Assembly: GCA_910584265.1 (NCBI GenBank)
Contig: CAJTZE010000043.1
Coordinates: 1 to 28,862, forward strand
DNA length: 28,862 bases
Reading direction: 5' to 3'
Origin: an uncultured Dorea sp.
Lineage (GTDB): Bacteria > Bacillota > Clostridia > Lachnospirales > Lachnospiraceae
Shown here: piece by piece, positions 1 to 7,120 of the stretch
How the letters are laid out: each line of letters starts with the position of its first letter
Numbering within the stretch: the first letter of the stretch is position 1
The notes under the pieces: model-generated
The model's database searches: none
What the model saw: the letters and a program-made list of their open reading frames with translations, nothing else
What the model was told of the DNA's origin: nothing
Program-made: the position numbers and the translations under genes

Positions 1-77
1 TTATGAATATGGAATAAGAGGGTAATACCTAAACTAAGGAAGTTACGGTTTAATAATGTAGTCTTTCCCACAAACAT
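1..77 (-). CDS. 5' end of an unidentified gene, cut by the window edge
   Basis: An ATG at 77-75 on the minus strand opens a frame with no stop to the edge, giving about 25 residues beginning MFVGKTTLLNRNFLSL. A good ribosome site (GGGAG) sits seven bases upstream. The piece is basic and then hydrophobic, with an LLNRNFLSL stretch that recalls the start of major facilitator transporters, but it is too short to assign. It lies downstream of the pta terminator and of the repeat cluster at 134-176, so it probably has its own regulated promoter. The alternative is a chance open frame; the ribosome site and spacing argue mildly against that. Confidence 0.35.
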   Translation of the reverse strand, partial: MFVGKTTLLNRNFLSLGITLLFHIH

Positions 78-133
78 GTTCTTTCTCCCAATTCAGCGAA
101 TATCCATAAATGAGTTACACGATGACCAACTTC

Positions 134-176
134 AATAAACTTAATCGCAATTAAGTTTATTATGATTAAGTTTATT
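134..176. promoter_or_regulatory. Triple 12-bp repeat, probable operator
   Basis: AATAAACTTAAT (134-145) and ATTAAGTTTATT (150-161) form a perfect 12-bp inverted repeat around CGCA. The second arm is repeated exactly at 165-176. The cluster lies 57 bases upstream of the minus-strand ATG at 77 and after the pta terminator, the expected place for an operator of that gene. A palindrome of this size in front of a possible transporter suits a MarR- or TetR-type repressor, but no regulator gene is visible beside it. The rest of 178-240 shows nothing recognisable. Confidence 0.5.
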
Positions 177-240
177 ACGATTAACTAGATTTTGTTCCTA
201 TTTTCTAATTTTGTAAACCATCATTCCATATAAAACCGAA

Positions 241-281
241 AGGAGACAAATGCAGGAAGTTATTTTCTGCACTCGTCTCCT
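241..281 (-). terminator. Rho-independent terminator after pta
   Basis: AGGAGAC (241-247) pairs with GTCTCCT (275-281) and TGCAG (251-255) with CTGCA (267-271), with a 3x3 internal loop. Read on the minus strand it follows the pta stop and leads into TTTCGGTTTTAT. A run of seven T on the plus strand means it could act in both directions. Confidence 0.8.
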
Positions 282-327
282 TTTTTTGTCTATATTTTCT
301 TTTTTGCTGTTTTGCCTTTTCCCGGTT

Positions 328-1311
328 CTATGCCTGCAGGCACGTAATTGCCACAACTCCGACAATGTCCTCTGCAACGCATCCCCTGGACAGATCGTTA
401 ACCGGCCTCCTTAACCCCTGTGTGACCGGCCCGTAAGCTTCTGCCTTCGCAAACCTCTGCACCAGCTTATATCCGATATTTCCACTGTTTAGGTCTGGGA
501 ATATCAGAACATTTGCATTGCCTGCCACATTGCTTCCTCTGCTTTTCATAGCGGCAACCTTCGGCTCCACCGCCGCATCCACCTGTAACTCTCCGTCAAT
601 CTTAAGGTTCGGATGGTTTTCCTTCACACGTTTTGCGGCCGAAATAATCGGCTGCAGACGCTCGTTTTTGGCACTTCCCTTTGTGGAATAGGACAGCATC
701 GCCACAATCGGTTCGCCTTCTGTGATCTGTTCAAAGCTCTTCGCTGAAGCTGCCGCAATATCAACCAGCTGATCCTCTGTGGGAAATTCCACCAATCCGG
801 AATCTGCAAACAGAAATACTCCGTTATCACCGTACTCGCAGTCCGGAACTACCATCAGGAAAAATGCAGATACCGTTTTCGTCCCGGGTGCTGTCTTTAC
901 GATCTGAAGCGCCGGCCTTAAGGTGTCTCCTGTAGAATGGCACGCTCCCGCCGCCATTCCATCCACCTTACCCCTGTGAACCAGCATAGCGCCGTAGTAA
1001 AGGGGATCCTGCAAAAGCGCAGACGCATTCTCTCTGGTCATCCCTTTTCTCTTTCGCAGCTCATACAGTTCCCCTGCCATCTCCTCAAATTCCGGACTGT
1101 TTTTGTAGTCCAGAATCTCAATCCCAGGATGCCTTAGCTTCTCCTGTCCGGGCATTTCCCGTCCATTGTCTGACAGAAGCAGGATTCTGGCTATTCCCTG
1201 TTCTGCAATCATTCCGGCGGCAGCGGTAACTCTCTCGTCATAGCTCTCCGGAAGCACAATCCGGCAGTTTTTCTTCGCCGCTCTTTTCTTAACCTGTTCC
1301 ATAAATCCCAT
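328..1311 (-). CDS. pta: Phosphate acetyltransferase (PTA/PTB family)
   Basis: Cytosolic or shell-enclosed enzyme that interconverts acetyl-CoA plus phosphate with acetyl phosphate plus CoA. The 327 residues match the usual single-domain clostridial length, with no extra N-terminal regulatory domain. Diagnostic stretches include GMAAGACHSTGDTLRP, the VAGNANVLIFPDLNSGNIGY block and the C-terminal YGPVTQGLRRPVNDLSRG. The ATG follows GGAGG by ten bases; a second ATG three codons in is possible. It is the last gene of the kinase-rpiB-eutN-eutN operon and is followed by a terminator. In microcompartment pathways a phosphotransacylase recycles CoA, usually PduL and sometimes this classical type, so it may serve the organelle. 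No N-terminal encapsulation extension is visible, so a general acetate role remains possible. Confidence 0.93.
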   Translation of the reverse strand: MGFMEQVKKRAAKKNCRIVLPESYDERVTAAAGMIAEQGIARILLLSDNGREMPGQEKLRHPGIEILDYKNSPEFEEMAGELYELRKRKGMTRENASALLQDPLYYGAMLVHRGKVDGMAAGACHSTGDTLRPALQIVKTAPGTKTVSAFFLMVVPDCEYGDNGVFLFADSGLVEFPTEDQLVDIAAASAKSFEQITEGEPIVAMLSYSTKGSAKNERLQPIISAAKRVKENHPNLKIDGELQVDAAVEPKVAAMKSRGSNVAGNANVLIFPDLNSGNIGYKLVQRFAKAEAYGPVTQGLRRPVNDLSRGCVAEDIVGVVAITCLQA

Positions 1312-1346
1312 AAATCCGGTACCTCCACAATCTCCTGCTATCTCCT

Positions 1347-1640
1347 CTATGGCAGGCTGCCCTCTGTAGTATGAATGCTGTCAATCACTGCAATTACCGT
1401 CCGGTCTATCGGCCCCAGATGATCACAGCGCGCCGCTAGCCTTGCAGAGCCGCCTTCCTGGATGATCAGAACATAATCTCCGACGCCCGCATCCGCATCT
1501 GCCCCGTCGCAGACAACCCTTTCATTCCCGTATAATACCCCATTAAGATCCACCGCGCGGACAATCAGCAGCTTCTGGCCTTTATAGTCCTCATGCTTCT
1601 GTGTGGACACGATATTTCCAATGACCTTCGCTATTACCAT
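1347..1640 (-). CDS. EutN/CcmL family microcompartment vertex protein (first copy)
   Basis: Pentameric shell protein that caps the vertices of bacterial microcompartments. The 97 residues begin MVIAKVIGNIVST, which matches the family start, and continue with GQKLLIVRAVD and the late GVGDYVLIIQEGGSAR strand-turn; the end carries the IAVIDSI strand. I chose the ATG at 1640 because GGAGA lies eight bases upstream; an ATG five codons earlier has its purines too close. It lies 35 bases upstream of pta and 21 bases after the other EutN gene. The two are clearly divergent, so they may form different or mixed pentamers. No BMC-H or BMC-T hexamer gene accompanies them in this window. Confidence 0.9.
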   Translation of the reverse strand: MVIAKVIGNIVSTQKHEDYKGQKLLIVRAVDLNGVLYGNERVVCDGADADAGVGDYVLIIQEGGSARLAARCDHLGPIDRTVIAVIDSIHTTEGSLP

Positions 1641-1661
1641 ATCTTTTGTCTCCATGCTCTT

Positions 1662-1928
1662 CTAAGTCAAATACATACTGTCAATGATTGCCGTTATCCC
1701 GGCGTCGCAGCAGGCCTCCGGATCCGGAAGGCAGAAAGCCCCTTCCTTACTGGCTGCGTAAATGACAGTCTCGCCGATTCCGCTGCCAATTGCATCGCCC
1801 GCAACAATAGGCACGCCGGTATTTTCACCCTTTGAATTACAGGGCTGGATCACCATCAGGCGGACGCCGGACAATCTTCCATCCTTCTTCGTTGCAGCCA
1901 CAGTGCCGATCACCTTCGCAATCTGCAT
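1662..1928 (-). CDS. EutN/CcmL family microcompartment vertex protein (second copy)
   Basis: An 88-residue pentameric vertex protein beginning MQIAKVIGTVAATKK, with GVRLMVIQPCN, a central GDAIGSGIGETVIYAAS segment and a final ITAIIDSM strand, all in the order typical of the family. GGTGAG precedes the ATG. It follows the isomerase gene with an 85-base gap and precedes the first-listed EutN gene closely, so all are probably one transcript. Residues CLPDPEACCDAG near the end form an unusual cysteine cluster (three Cys within seven positions) in the loop before the last strand; whether it binds metal cannot be told from sequence. Confidence 0.9.
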   Translation of the reverse strand: MQIAKVIGTVAATKKDGRLSGVRLMVIQPCNSKGENTGVPIVAGDAIGSGIGETVIYAASKEGAFCLPDPEACCDAGITAIIDSMYLT

Positions 1929-2013
1929 TTTTACTCACCCGCTTTCATCCGTTTCTTCCATACAGGCAGACACTTACACGATCTTTGGATCATCTGTATC
2001 GCCCTGCTATGTA

Positions 2014-2472
2014 TCAGCGATTACATCCAAGGATCCTTCTCTCGATCTCATTAATCTGATTGACCCGCTGAATATTCCGGTCGCCGGACAGATCTGTTTC
2101 CAGCCACGTTTTGGTTACTTCCTTCGCAACTCCGTCCCCAATGATCAGGCTTCCGATACACAATACGTTGGTGCCGTTGTGAAGCTTGGCATTGCGCGCA
2201 GAATAAATCTCGTTTGCAACTGCCGCACGAACTCCGGGTACTTTATTGCACATGACAGACGAGCCGATCCCTACTGCATCAATCATAATCCCATACTCAC
2301 ATTTCTTTGAGGAAACTGCTGCCGCAACCTGAAATGCATAATCCGGATAATCACAACGCTCTGTGCTGAAGGTTCCCACATCCATACATTCATATCCTAA
2401 TCCGCCGATGTATTTTTTCATTCTTTCCTTTAACTCGTATCCGCCGTGATCAGCGCCGATAGCTATTTTCAT
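2014..2472 (-). CDS. RpiB/LacA/LacB family sugar-phosphate isomerase with altered active site
   Basis: A 152-residue aldose-ketose phosphate isomerase. Family marks are IGADHGGYELK near the start (His9), NKVPGVRAA in the middle (residues 76-84), SARNAKLHN with the conserved His98, and the NVLCIGSLIIG strand. In ribose-5-phosphate isomerase B the motif after the third strand reads CGTGIG and its Cys is the catalytic base; here it reads DAVGIG, with Asp65 in that place. Mycobacterial-type enzymes use an acidic base from elsewhere, so activity is not excluded, but substrate or chemistry may differ. The start ATG overlaps the kinase stop by four bases, so translation is coupled. Its pairing with a sugar kinase and vertex proteins recalls sugar-phosphate-using microcompartment loci. 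Confidence 0.85.
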   Translation of the reverse strand: MKIAIGADHGGYELKERMKKYIGGLGYECMDVGTFSTERCDYPDYAFQVAAAVSSKKCEYGIMIDAVGIGSSVMCNKVPGVRAAVANEIYSARNAKLHNGTNVLCIGSLIIGDGVAKEVTKTWLETDLSGDRNIQRVNQINEIERRILGCNR

Positions 2473-3641
2473 TCGGAATCACCTCCTGTATATTTCTCAA
2501 ATACCTGCTTTCCATGCTTCCAGGTATGCTTGATATTCAATCCATATATCACGCCTTTGGCGTCTGCATCCTTGTACGGCGTCCGGTTCCCCTGAAAGAA
2601 ATCAAGAACCGTAAGGCCCTCTGCACCGGGCGGAATCTCCTCTGCCGCCTGCATCAGAAGCTCATAAGGATTCCCCATCACCCCGTCAATATGAAAATTG
2701 TCTCTGAACCAGTTTACCAGTCCGGAAGCCATGATCTGTCCTACCTCTAACAGCCATTTACCGTCAATCACCGCGCTGTCATAGGGTCCCCATATTCCCT
2801 GGATCGAATCCGGTTCTTCCTCCACGAGACTCAGGTGTACGAAACTGGTTCCCATAATGATTCCCATCTGCCGTTTTCCGATCACATTCATCCCAAACAT
2901 TGCCATGTGTGCATCAATTCCGCCCTGGATCACCTTCATATCCGGATTCATCCCAAATTCCTCCGCAAGCTCCGGCCGGATAACGCCAATGCACTCTCCC
3001 GCTTTGCGGATATGGGTAAGCATCTTTTCCTCATATTCCGGAAGGCCGATCGTTTCAAAATAATCTCTTACAAAACCGCCCTTTGCTTTCACGTAATTCC
3101 ATTTACATGCCGCATTGCAGATGGAACCCGCCCATTGTCCGCATAACTTATAATTGATCCAGTCAAGCTGCTCCACGATCCGATAACAGGAATCATAAAT
3201 TTCCGGCTCGTGCTTTTTCACCCACAAAATCTTCGGCACAAGCCACTCGAAGGAAACTGCACCGCCGCAATACTTCAAAACCTCATGCCCGGTCTGGTTG
3301 ATGGCCTCCGCTTCTTTTTTTGCACGGGCATCCATCCACATAATGGCCGGCATCATCGGTTCACCGTCCTCCTTTACTGCGAATGCAGTGGACGAAGTCG
3401 CACATACACAGCAGGATACGATATTCATTCTTTCTTCTTCTGTCAGTTCCTGGACGCATCTGCCCATCGCCTTACAAATGCTGTCCCACCAGTGTACCGG
3501 CGACTGCTCCACCCGGCCCTTTTTCAGATACTGTGTGCCCCATTTTTCCTCATGACTGGCTTTCAGACGTCCATCCGGCGCAGCAATACTAATCCTTATT
3601 CCCTGAGTCCCGGTATCTACTCCCATAAATAATTTTTCCAT
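2469..3641 (-). CDS. FGGY-family carbohydrate kinase, shortened at the C-terminus
   Basis: Predicted ATP-dependent sugar kinase and first gene of the operon. Residues 7-13 (GVDTGTQ) give the phosphate-1 motif, IMWMDARAK lies near residue 100, and GGIDAHMAMFG around residue 241 is the conserved hinge Asp region. The C-terminal domain starts normally and reaches DFFQGNRTPYKD and GVIYGLNIKHT, then jumps at about residue 373 (near base 2525) to WKHGKQVFEKY and ends at 390. Family members are about 500 residues, so roughly 110-130 are missing, including the GGG/S ADP-binding motif. The remaining tail resembles the last helix of the family and the stop overlaps the rpiB start, which fits an in-frame internal deletion. 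It is probably inactive unless it has another role. Substrate unknown. Confidence 0.85.
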   Translation of the reverse strand: MEKLFMGVDTGTQGIRISIAAPDGRLKASHEEKWGTQYLKKGRVEQSPVHWWDSICKAMGRCVQELTEEERMNIVSCCVCATSSTAFAVKEDGEPMMPAIMWMDARAKKEAEAINQTGHEVLKYCGGAVSFEWLVPKILWVKKHEPEIYDSCYRIVEQLDWINYKLCGQWAGSICNAACKWNYVKAKGGFVRDYFETIGLPEYEEKMLTHIRKAGECIGVIRPELAEEFGMNPDMKVIQGGIDAHMAMFGMNVIGKRQMGIIMGTSFVHLSLVEEEPDSIQGIWGPYDSAVIDGKWLLEVGQIMASGLVNWFRDNFHIDGVMGNPYELLMQAAEEIPPGAEGLTVLDFFQGNRTPYKDADAKGVIYGLNIKHTWKHGKQVFEKYTGGDSE

Positions 3642-3663
3642 AAGCTAACCTCACCCGCACCAT

Positions 3664-3681
3664 TAGTAACGTATGTTACTA
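3664..3681. promoter_or_regulatory. Inverted-repeat operator in the kinase operon leader
   Basis: TAGTAAC, spacer GTAT, then GTTACTA form a perfect 7-bp inverted repeat. It lies between the predicted transcription start (about 3695) and the kinase ATG. The nearby SorC-family regulator is the obvious candidate to bind it; binding just downstream of the promoter would repress. Confidence 0.5.
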
Positions 3682-3702
3682 TCATAATCATTTGTTAACT
3701 TC

Positions 3703-3731
3703 ATTGTATATAATTCACACATTATTGTCAA
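3703..3731 (-). promoter_or_regulatory. Sigma-A promoter of the kinase-rpiB-eutN-pta operon
   Basis: On the minus strand TTGACA (3731-3726) and TACAAT (3708-3703) are separated by exactly 17 bases. This is nearly the perfect vegetative consensus, so the operon should be strong when not repressed. Start of transcription is expected about seven bases below 3703. Confidence 0.85.
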
Positions 3732-3953
3732 TATTAATCGAATATTATCAGATATTTTGTAAATATTAGACAATCTTTACCCTTTTTTCATCTTTGCAGG
3801 ACGAATCGATTTAGTAATTTTTACAACTGACAAGTTATTAACAGACCAGTCCCGGATTGTAGAAAAAATTATCTATCAACTCAAGAGACACGATTGTTAA
3901 ATCCCGTCCGCAGACTCTGTCTCCTGATGCTAATCCTGCTCCGATAAAAAAGA
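3732..3953. other. Non-coding stretch with a possible decayed HTH-regulator remnant
   Basis: No intact gene is visible. A plus-strand frame over about 3825-3900 reads DQSRIVEKIIYQLKR and then meets a stop; after it IPSADSVS appears, resembling the LPS-x-R-x-LA part of GntR winged helices. The likeness is short and could be chance. The remainder is AT-rich upstream DNA of the operon promoter. Confidence 0.25.
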
Positions 3954-3981
3954 AAAAGCCTGTGCACCCGCACAAGCTTTT
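3954..3981 (-). terminator. Terminator of the SorC regulator gene
   Basis: AAAAGCCTGTGC (3954-3965) pairs with GCACAAGCTTTT (3970-3981) with one GU pair and a four-base loop. Read on the minus strand it ends in TTTTTCTTTTTT, a good U-tract, 25 bases after the regulator stop. Confidence 0.85.
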
Positions 3982-4005
3982 CAAATACCCCGCTATTCTA
4001 ATTCA

Positions 4006-4977
4006 TTATTTCAACCGCTCTATCACATATCCCACAGTCTCTTCGTCTATGATCAGCACATTCACGATCTCCGCCCGGATTGCGGCACAGATGCACTCCA
4101 CCCTGCTCTGTCCGCATGCCACGCCGATACGTGTTTTCTTTTTCTTGATAATGTCAAGCGGAACTGCCATAGTTCTGTCATCCAGCTCCGAATCACAAAT
4201 ATTTCCATCTGCATCAATTATATGTGTACAGATATCTCCGACTGCCCCTTTCTTGGCAAGCGCCTCAATCTCCTTTTCATTCAGATATCCCGCCCGGTAA
4301 ACTGCGCTCTGTAGTCCGAAGGTTCCCAGCGCCAGCAGTGCAATGTTGGAGTCATAACCATAGGACATTACTCTGTTTATATCATAGTCGCTTAAAAAAG
4401 CCTCCTTTAAACGGCTGCTGCTTACTACCGCCGGACAAGTCAGCACATAAGGCTTCGCCTCCCAAGCTCTGGCAAAGTTCCTGGCAATCTCAAAGCAGTA
4501 AATATTATGCTCCAGATTGCTGATGCCCCCGCACAGCTGCGCCGCCACAATATCCGGGAATTTCTGCCCCTGGCCCAGAAGCCCTGTCACCGAATGGATG
4601 GTGTTCCCCCAGGAAAATCCGATCACATCCCCATTCTGCACAATCTCCTCCAGATAATCAACCGCCTTTCTGCTGACACTGTGCATATGTGATGATTTCT
4701 GTGTGACCGGTGCAACAATCACCCTCTCGAGCTTTGTTTTGCTGCGGAGCTTTCTTTCCAGATCCGACTCACCCTTAAGCGGGTCGATAATCCGGAACTG
4801 TACGATCCCCAGCTCTTTTGCCTCCGTCAGCAGCCTTGACACATAGGGCCTCGACAGCCCTATGCTCTTCGCAATCGCCTCCTGGCTCATATCTTCCTCA
4901 TAGTATAACTGCGCCGCTTTAACGAGAAGTGCCGTCTTTCTCTCGTCCAGCAGCTTTCCATCTAATATCGGACTCAT
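4006..4977 (-). CDS. SorC-family sugar-responsive transcriptional regulator
   Basis: A 323-residue DNA-binding regulator. Residues about 30-55 (MSQEAIAKSIGLSRPYVSRL) are a clear helix-turn-helix, followed by the sugar-phosphate effector domain of SorC/CggR/Bacillus-DeoR proteins: VIGFSWGNTIHSV and LCGGISN are its usual phosphate-contact regions, and GVACGQSRVECICAAIRA near the end is typical. The frame is open for 12 more codons upstream, but AGGGG seven bases before the ATG at 4977 supports the shorter start, and the promoter at 5018-5046 would overlap a longer one. It is transcribed toward the kinase operon but ends in its own terminator. It most likely controls that operon in response to a phosphorylated sugar. 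Confidence 0.9.
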   Translation of the reverse strand: MSPILDGKLLDERKTALLVKAAQLYYEEDMSQEAIAKSIGLSRPYVSRLLTEAKELGIVQFRIIDPLKGESDLERKLRSKTKLERVIVAPVTQKSSHMHSVSRKAVDYLEEIVQNGDVIGFSWGNTIHSVTGLLGQGQKFPDIVAAQLCGGISNLEHNIYCFEIARNFARAWEAKPYVLTCPAVVSSSRLKEAFLSDYDINRVMSYGYDSNIALLALGTFGLQSAVYRAGYLNEKEIEALAKKGAVGDICTHIIDADGNICDSELDDRTMAVPLDIIKKKKTRIGVACGQSRVECICAAIRAEIVNVLIIDEETVGYVIERLK

Positions 4978-5017
4978 AATTTCCCCTATTCTTGTCCATC
5001 GTATTTTTAACACTCTT

Positions 5018-5046
5018 ATCTTAATCTTTCAAATTCTATTTGACAA
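5018..5046 (-). promoter_or_regulatory. Promoter of the SorC regulator gene
   Basis: On the minus strand TTGTCA (5046-5041) and TAAGAT (5023-5018) are 17 bases apart, placing a start about 35 bases upstream of the ATG at 4977. The fit to sigma-A is good at -35 and moderate at -10. Confidence 0.6.
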
Positions 5047-5073
5047 TACTCTTTTCATGAGTGCATATCTTTT

Positions 5074-5349
5074 TTAATATTTAACCTGAAACGACCTTTC
5101 ATTTTCCTTCAGGGGAATCTCTTCACTGTCCACCCATTCTACCCGGATAAATCTATCCGTGTTCATGCGCACCATCAGCTTATTTACAAGGAGTTCCGAT
5201 CCCTGTACTTCCATCAGTACGCTCCCGTCCCATTCATTTTTCACCCAGCCGGTCAGCCCCAGTGACTCCGCCGCATATCTCGCTGTATAGCGGAACCCGA
5301 CTCCCTGTACTCTCCCGTGAAAAACAATCCTTTTCCGTATATCCGCCAT
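5074..5349 (-). CDS. acyP: Acylphosphatase
   Basis: A small cytosolic enzyme that hydrolyses carboxyl-phosphate bonds such as acetyl phosphate. The 91 residues hold the signature GRVQGVGFR at 12-20, with catalytic Arg20, and GWVKN with catalytic Asn38, in the standard ferredoxin-like order and length. The ATG at 5349 has AAGGATGG about eight bases upstream; upstream in-frame starts at 5361 and a TTG at 5379 have worse spacing. It stands alone on the minus strand after the DUF2804 gene. No specific regulation is visible. Confidence 0.93.
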   Translation of the reverse strand: MADIRKRIVFHGRVQGVGFRYTARYAAESLGLTGWVKNEWDGSVLMEVQGSELLVNKLMVRMNTDRFIRVEWVDSEEIPLKENERSFQVKY

Positions 5350-5403
5350 ATTCCTTCCCATCCTTATCCAGTACCCCAATTATCCGCCCGAAGCTCCGGA
5401 TTT

Positions 5404-6426
5404 TCAATATCTGTTATGCACATCTTCAGCAAAGCACATCATATCCTTAACCTCGATCACCATACCGTCGTCAAGAACTGCCCTGCCGCTCATCCGTCCA
5501 AACACCTGGTGCTGGTCCGTCTCTATAATGACTGCCGCCGTCTTTGCCGCCCGGTCAAGCACAGGAACAAAATCCATCTCAAATCTGCCGTCGCTGGAAG
5601 TAAATGTCCAGGGCTTCATATAATCACCTTCCGGGATATGAAATACCACATCATCCAGCTTATGCGCCTTTCCGTCATAGAACAGCATATTCTCAGATGC
5701 CGCCGAAGTATCTCCGAACCCATAACCAATATTAAAGCCGAAGGGTTTCCCATTCACCACCGTATTGCCGGAGCCCCAGTACCAGCGGTTATCATAGGTC
5801 CACACGCCCCGGCCCCAGTCCAGAGTCCCAAAATCCGTTTCCTTATTGAAGCGGTACACCTTCCCGTCAAACTCCATCTTACCGCCGGCTGGCATGCAGT
5901 TAATCTTCTGGTTATAATAAAACGCCGTCTTCTTCTCCTTCCACGGCGTTGCGATTACCATGGTATCCATTTCGGGCTGTTCCAATGTAATATCACACCG
6001 GAACATCTTCCCCATATAGAAATCATCAAATTTACAGCGGATACGCCGTTTCCCCTCCTCCACGGTATATTCCATATGAAGCCTCTTATCCCGGTATACT
6101 GTATCTCCCCGCTCCGATGTGGGCGGAAGGCCGAATTTCCCCATGGGGAACGCATTCAGTATCGTCTCGGTATGCTCCCATCCCTCTTTAAAATTCAGCA
6201 GAGATACCGACTGGAGCCCGATATACCCATCGTCTGAAATGGTAAATGCACCTGCAAAGTCCTCATTCAGCACCAGATAGTAATCCCACTCCTTAATCCG
6301 GAACTTCGGCGCCCGGATCTTCCTGCGGTCATACTTCTGAACCAGATGTTTCGACCATCCCGGCTCCGTCAGAGAACCGTCTTCCTTTAGCAGCGGCTGT
6401 TTTGTAACTACCTCATGATTCCTCAT
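5404..6426 (-). CDS. DUF2804 family protein
   Basis: A 340-residue cytosolic protein of unknown function. It shows the family layout: an N-terminal PLLKEDGSLTEPGWSK segment, AGAFTISDDGYIG about residue 60, and the strongly conserved block DWGRGVWTYDNRWYWGSG near 203-220, followed by GFNIGYGFGDTSAASEN. The family is predicted to be beta-rich and is sometimes compared with lipocalin-like or hydroxysteroid-related folds, but no activity is established. The start is secure: AAGGAGGAGAGG lies just before the ATG at 6426. It precedes the acylphosphatase gene by 54 bases and may share its transcript. Aromatic residues are very frequent, suggesting a hydrophobic pocket. Confidence 0.88.
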   Translation of the reverse strand: MRNHEVVTKQPLLKEDGSLTEPGWSKHLVQKYDRRKIRAPKFRIKEWDYYLVLNEDFAGAFTISDDGYIGLQSVSLLNFKEGWEHTETILNAFPMGKFGLPPTSERGDTVYRDKRLHMEYTVEEGKRRIRCKFDDFYMGKMFRCDITLEQPEMDTMVIATPWKEKKTAFYYNQKINCMPAGGKMEFDGKVYRFNKETDFGTLDWGRGVWTYDNRWYWGSGNTVVNGKPFGFNIGYGFGDTSAASENMLFYDGKAHKLDDVVFHIPEGDYMKPWTFTSSDGRFEMDFVPVLDRAAKTAAVIIETDQHQVFGRMSGRAVLDDGMVIEVKDMMCFAEDVHNRY

Positions 6427-6458
6427 ACCATACCTCTCCTCCTTTTATTCACTCCATA

Positions 6459-7046
6459 CTATTCATCCTTCACATCGCCAAGCTGGATATGCTTGTCCAC
6501 GATCTCCTTCATCTTCTCCCATATCTGAGGAGAGGTCTCTTCAATCCTCTCATTTCTCTTATAAATTTGAGACTTCTTCACCCCATGCTCTCTCCAGCTT
6601 AATCCTCCGCTCTCGTGATTCAGAAGCAGCGGCTGGAAATTATCCAGAAGATGCGCGTACCTCGCGTCCGCACTTTCATACGCCTCAAATTCCTCCCACA
6701 GCTCCCGGAAATACATGCCCTGATCCTCTGGAAGAATACGGAATATCCGGTTCGCGGCGGCCTCCTCCCTCGCCCGTTTTGTCTCCGCTCCTTCCGCATC
6801 ATAAGCATAGGTGTCGCCCGCATCGATTTCCACCAGATCATGGATCAATACCATAAGGATCACCTTCAGCACATCTACCTCTTCTAATGTATATTCCTTC
6901 AGAAGAAATGCCGCCACAGCCAGATGCCAGGAATGCTCCGCATCATTCTCCTTCCTGTTCCCATCCGCAAGCCAGGTCTGGCGGAAAATGTTCTTCACCT
7001 TGTCAATTTCCATCAAAAATTCAATCTGCTTCTCCATCCGCTCCAT
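6459..7046 (-). CDS. HD-domain metal-dependent hydrolase (YfbR-like)
   Basis: A 195-residue HD-superfamily protein, probably a 5'-deoxynucleotidase or related phosphohydrolase. Metal ligands are visible: His38 in AEHSWH, the His69-Asp70 pair in LIHDLVEIDAGD, and a distal Asp in LLDNFQPLL. The frame stays open 73 codons upstream into the spmB 3' region, but that part is not like any protein and AAGGTG seven bases before the ATG at 7046 sets the start. It lies 32 bases upstream of the DUF2804 gene and 74 bases after spmB, all on one strand, so it could be co-transcribed with DUF2804. The exact substrate cannot be told. Confidence 0.87.
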   Translation of the reverse strand: MERMEKQIEFLMEIDKVKNIFRQTWLADGNRKENDAEHSWHLAVAAFLLKEYTLEEVDVLKVILMVLIHDLVEIDAGDTYAYDAEGAETKRAREEAAANRIFRILPEDQGMYFRELWEEFEAYESADARYAHLLDNFQPLLLNHESGGLSWREHGVKKSQIYKRNERIEETSPQIWEKMKEIVDKHIQLGDVKDE

Positions 7047-7120
7047 GGGTAAACACCTTCTTCCTTTTATAATAAAATTGTACTCTTTTCCCTTACTTCC
7101 CGCAAGTCCTTTCCGGGAAT

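Noticed and set aside
134..176. CRISPR-like repeats
   Set aside because: Copies are 12 bases, overlapping as palindromes with 3-4 base spacers and no cas genes; an operator is the simpler reading.
3812..3953. GntR-like fragment upstream of the kinase operon
   Set aside because: Only two short stretches (IVEKIIYQLKR, IPSADSVS) fit, broken by stops; too little to call a pseudogene.
5317..6237. A 306-codon open frame on the plus strand
   Set aside because: It lies antisense to the DUF2804 gene, has no ribosome site and a low-complexity His/Pro/Leu-rich composition typical of a shadow frame.
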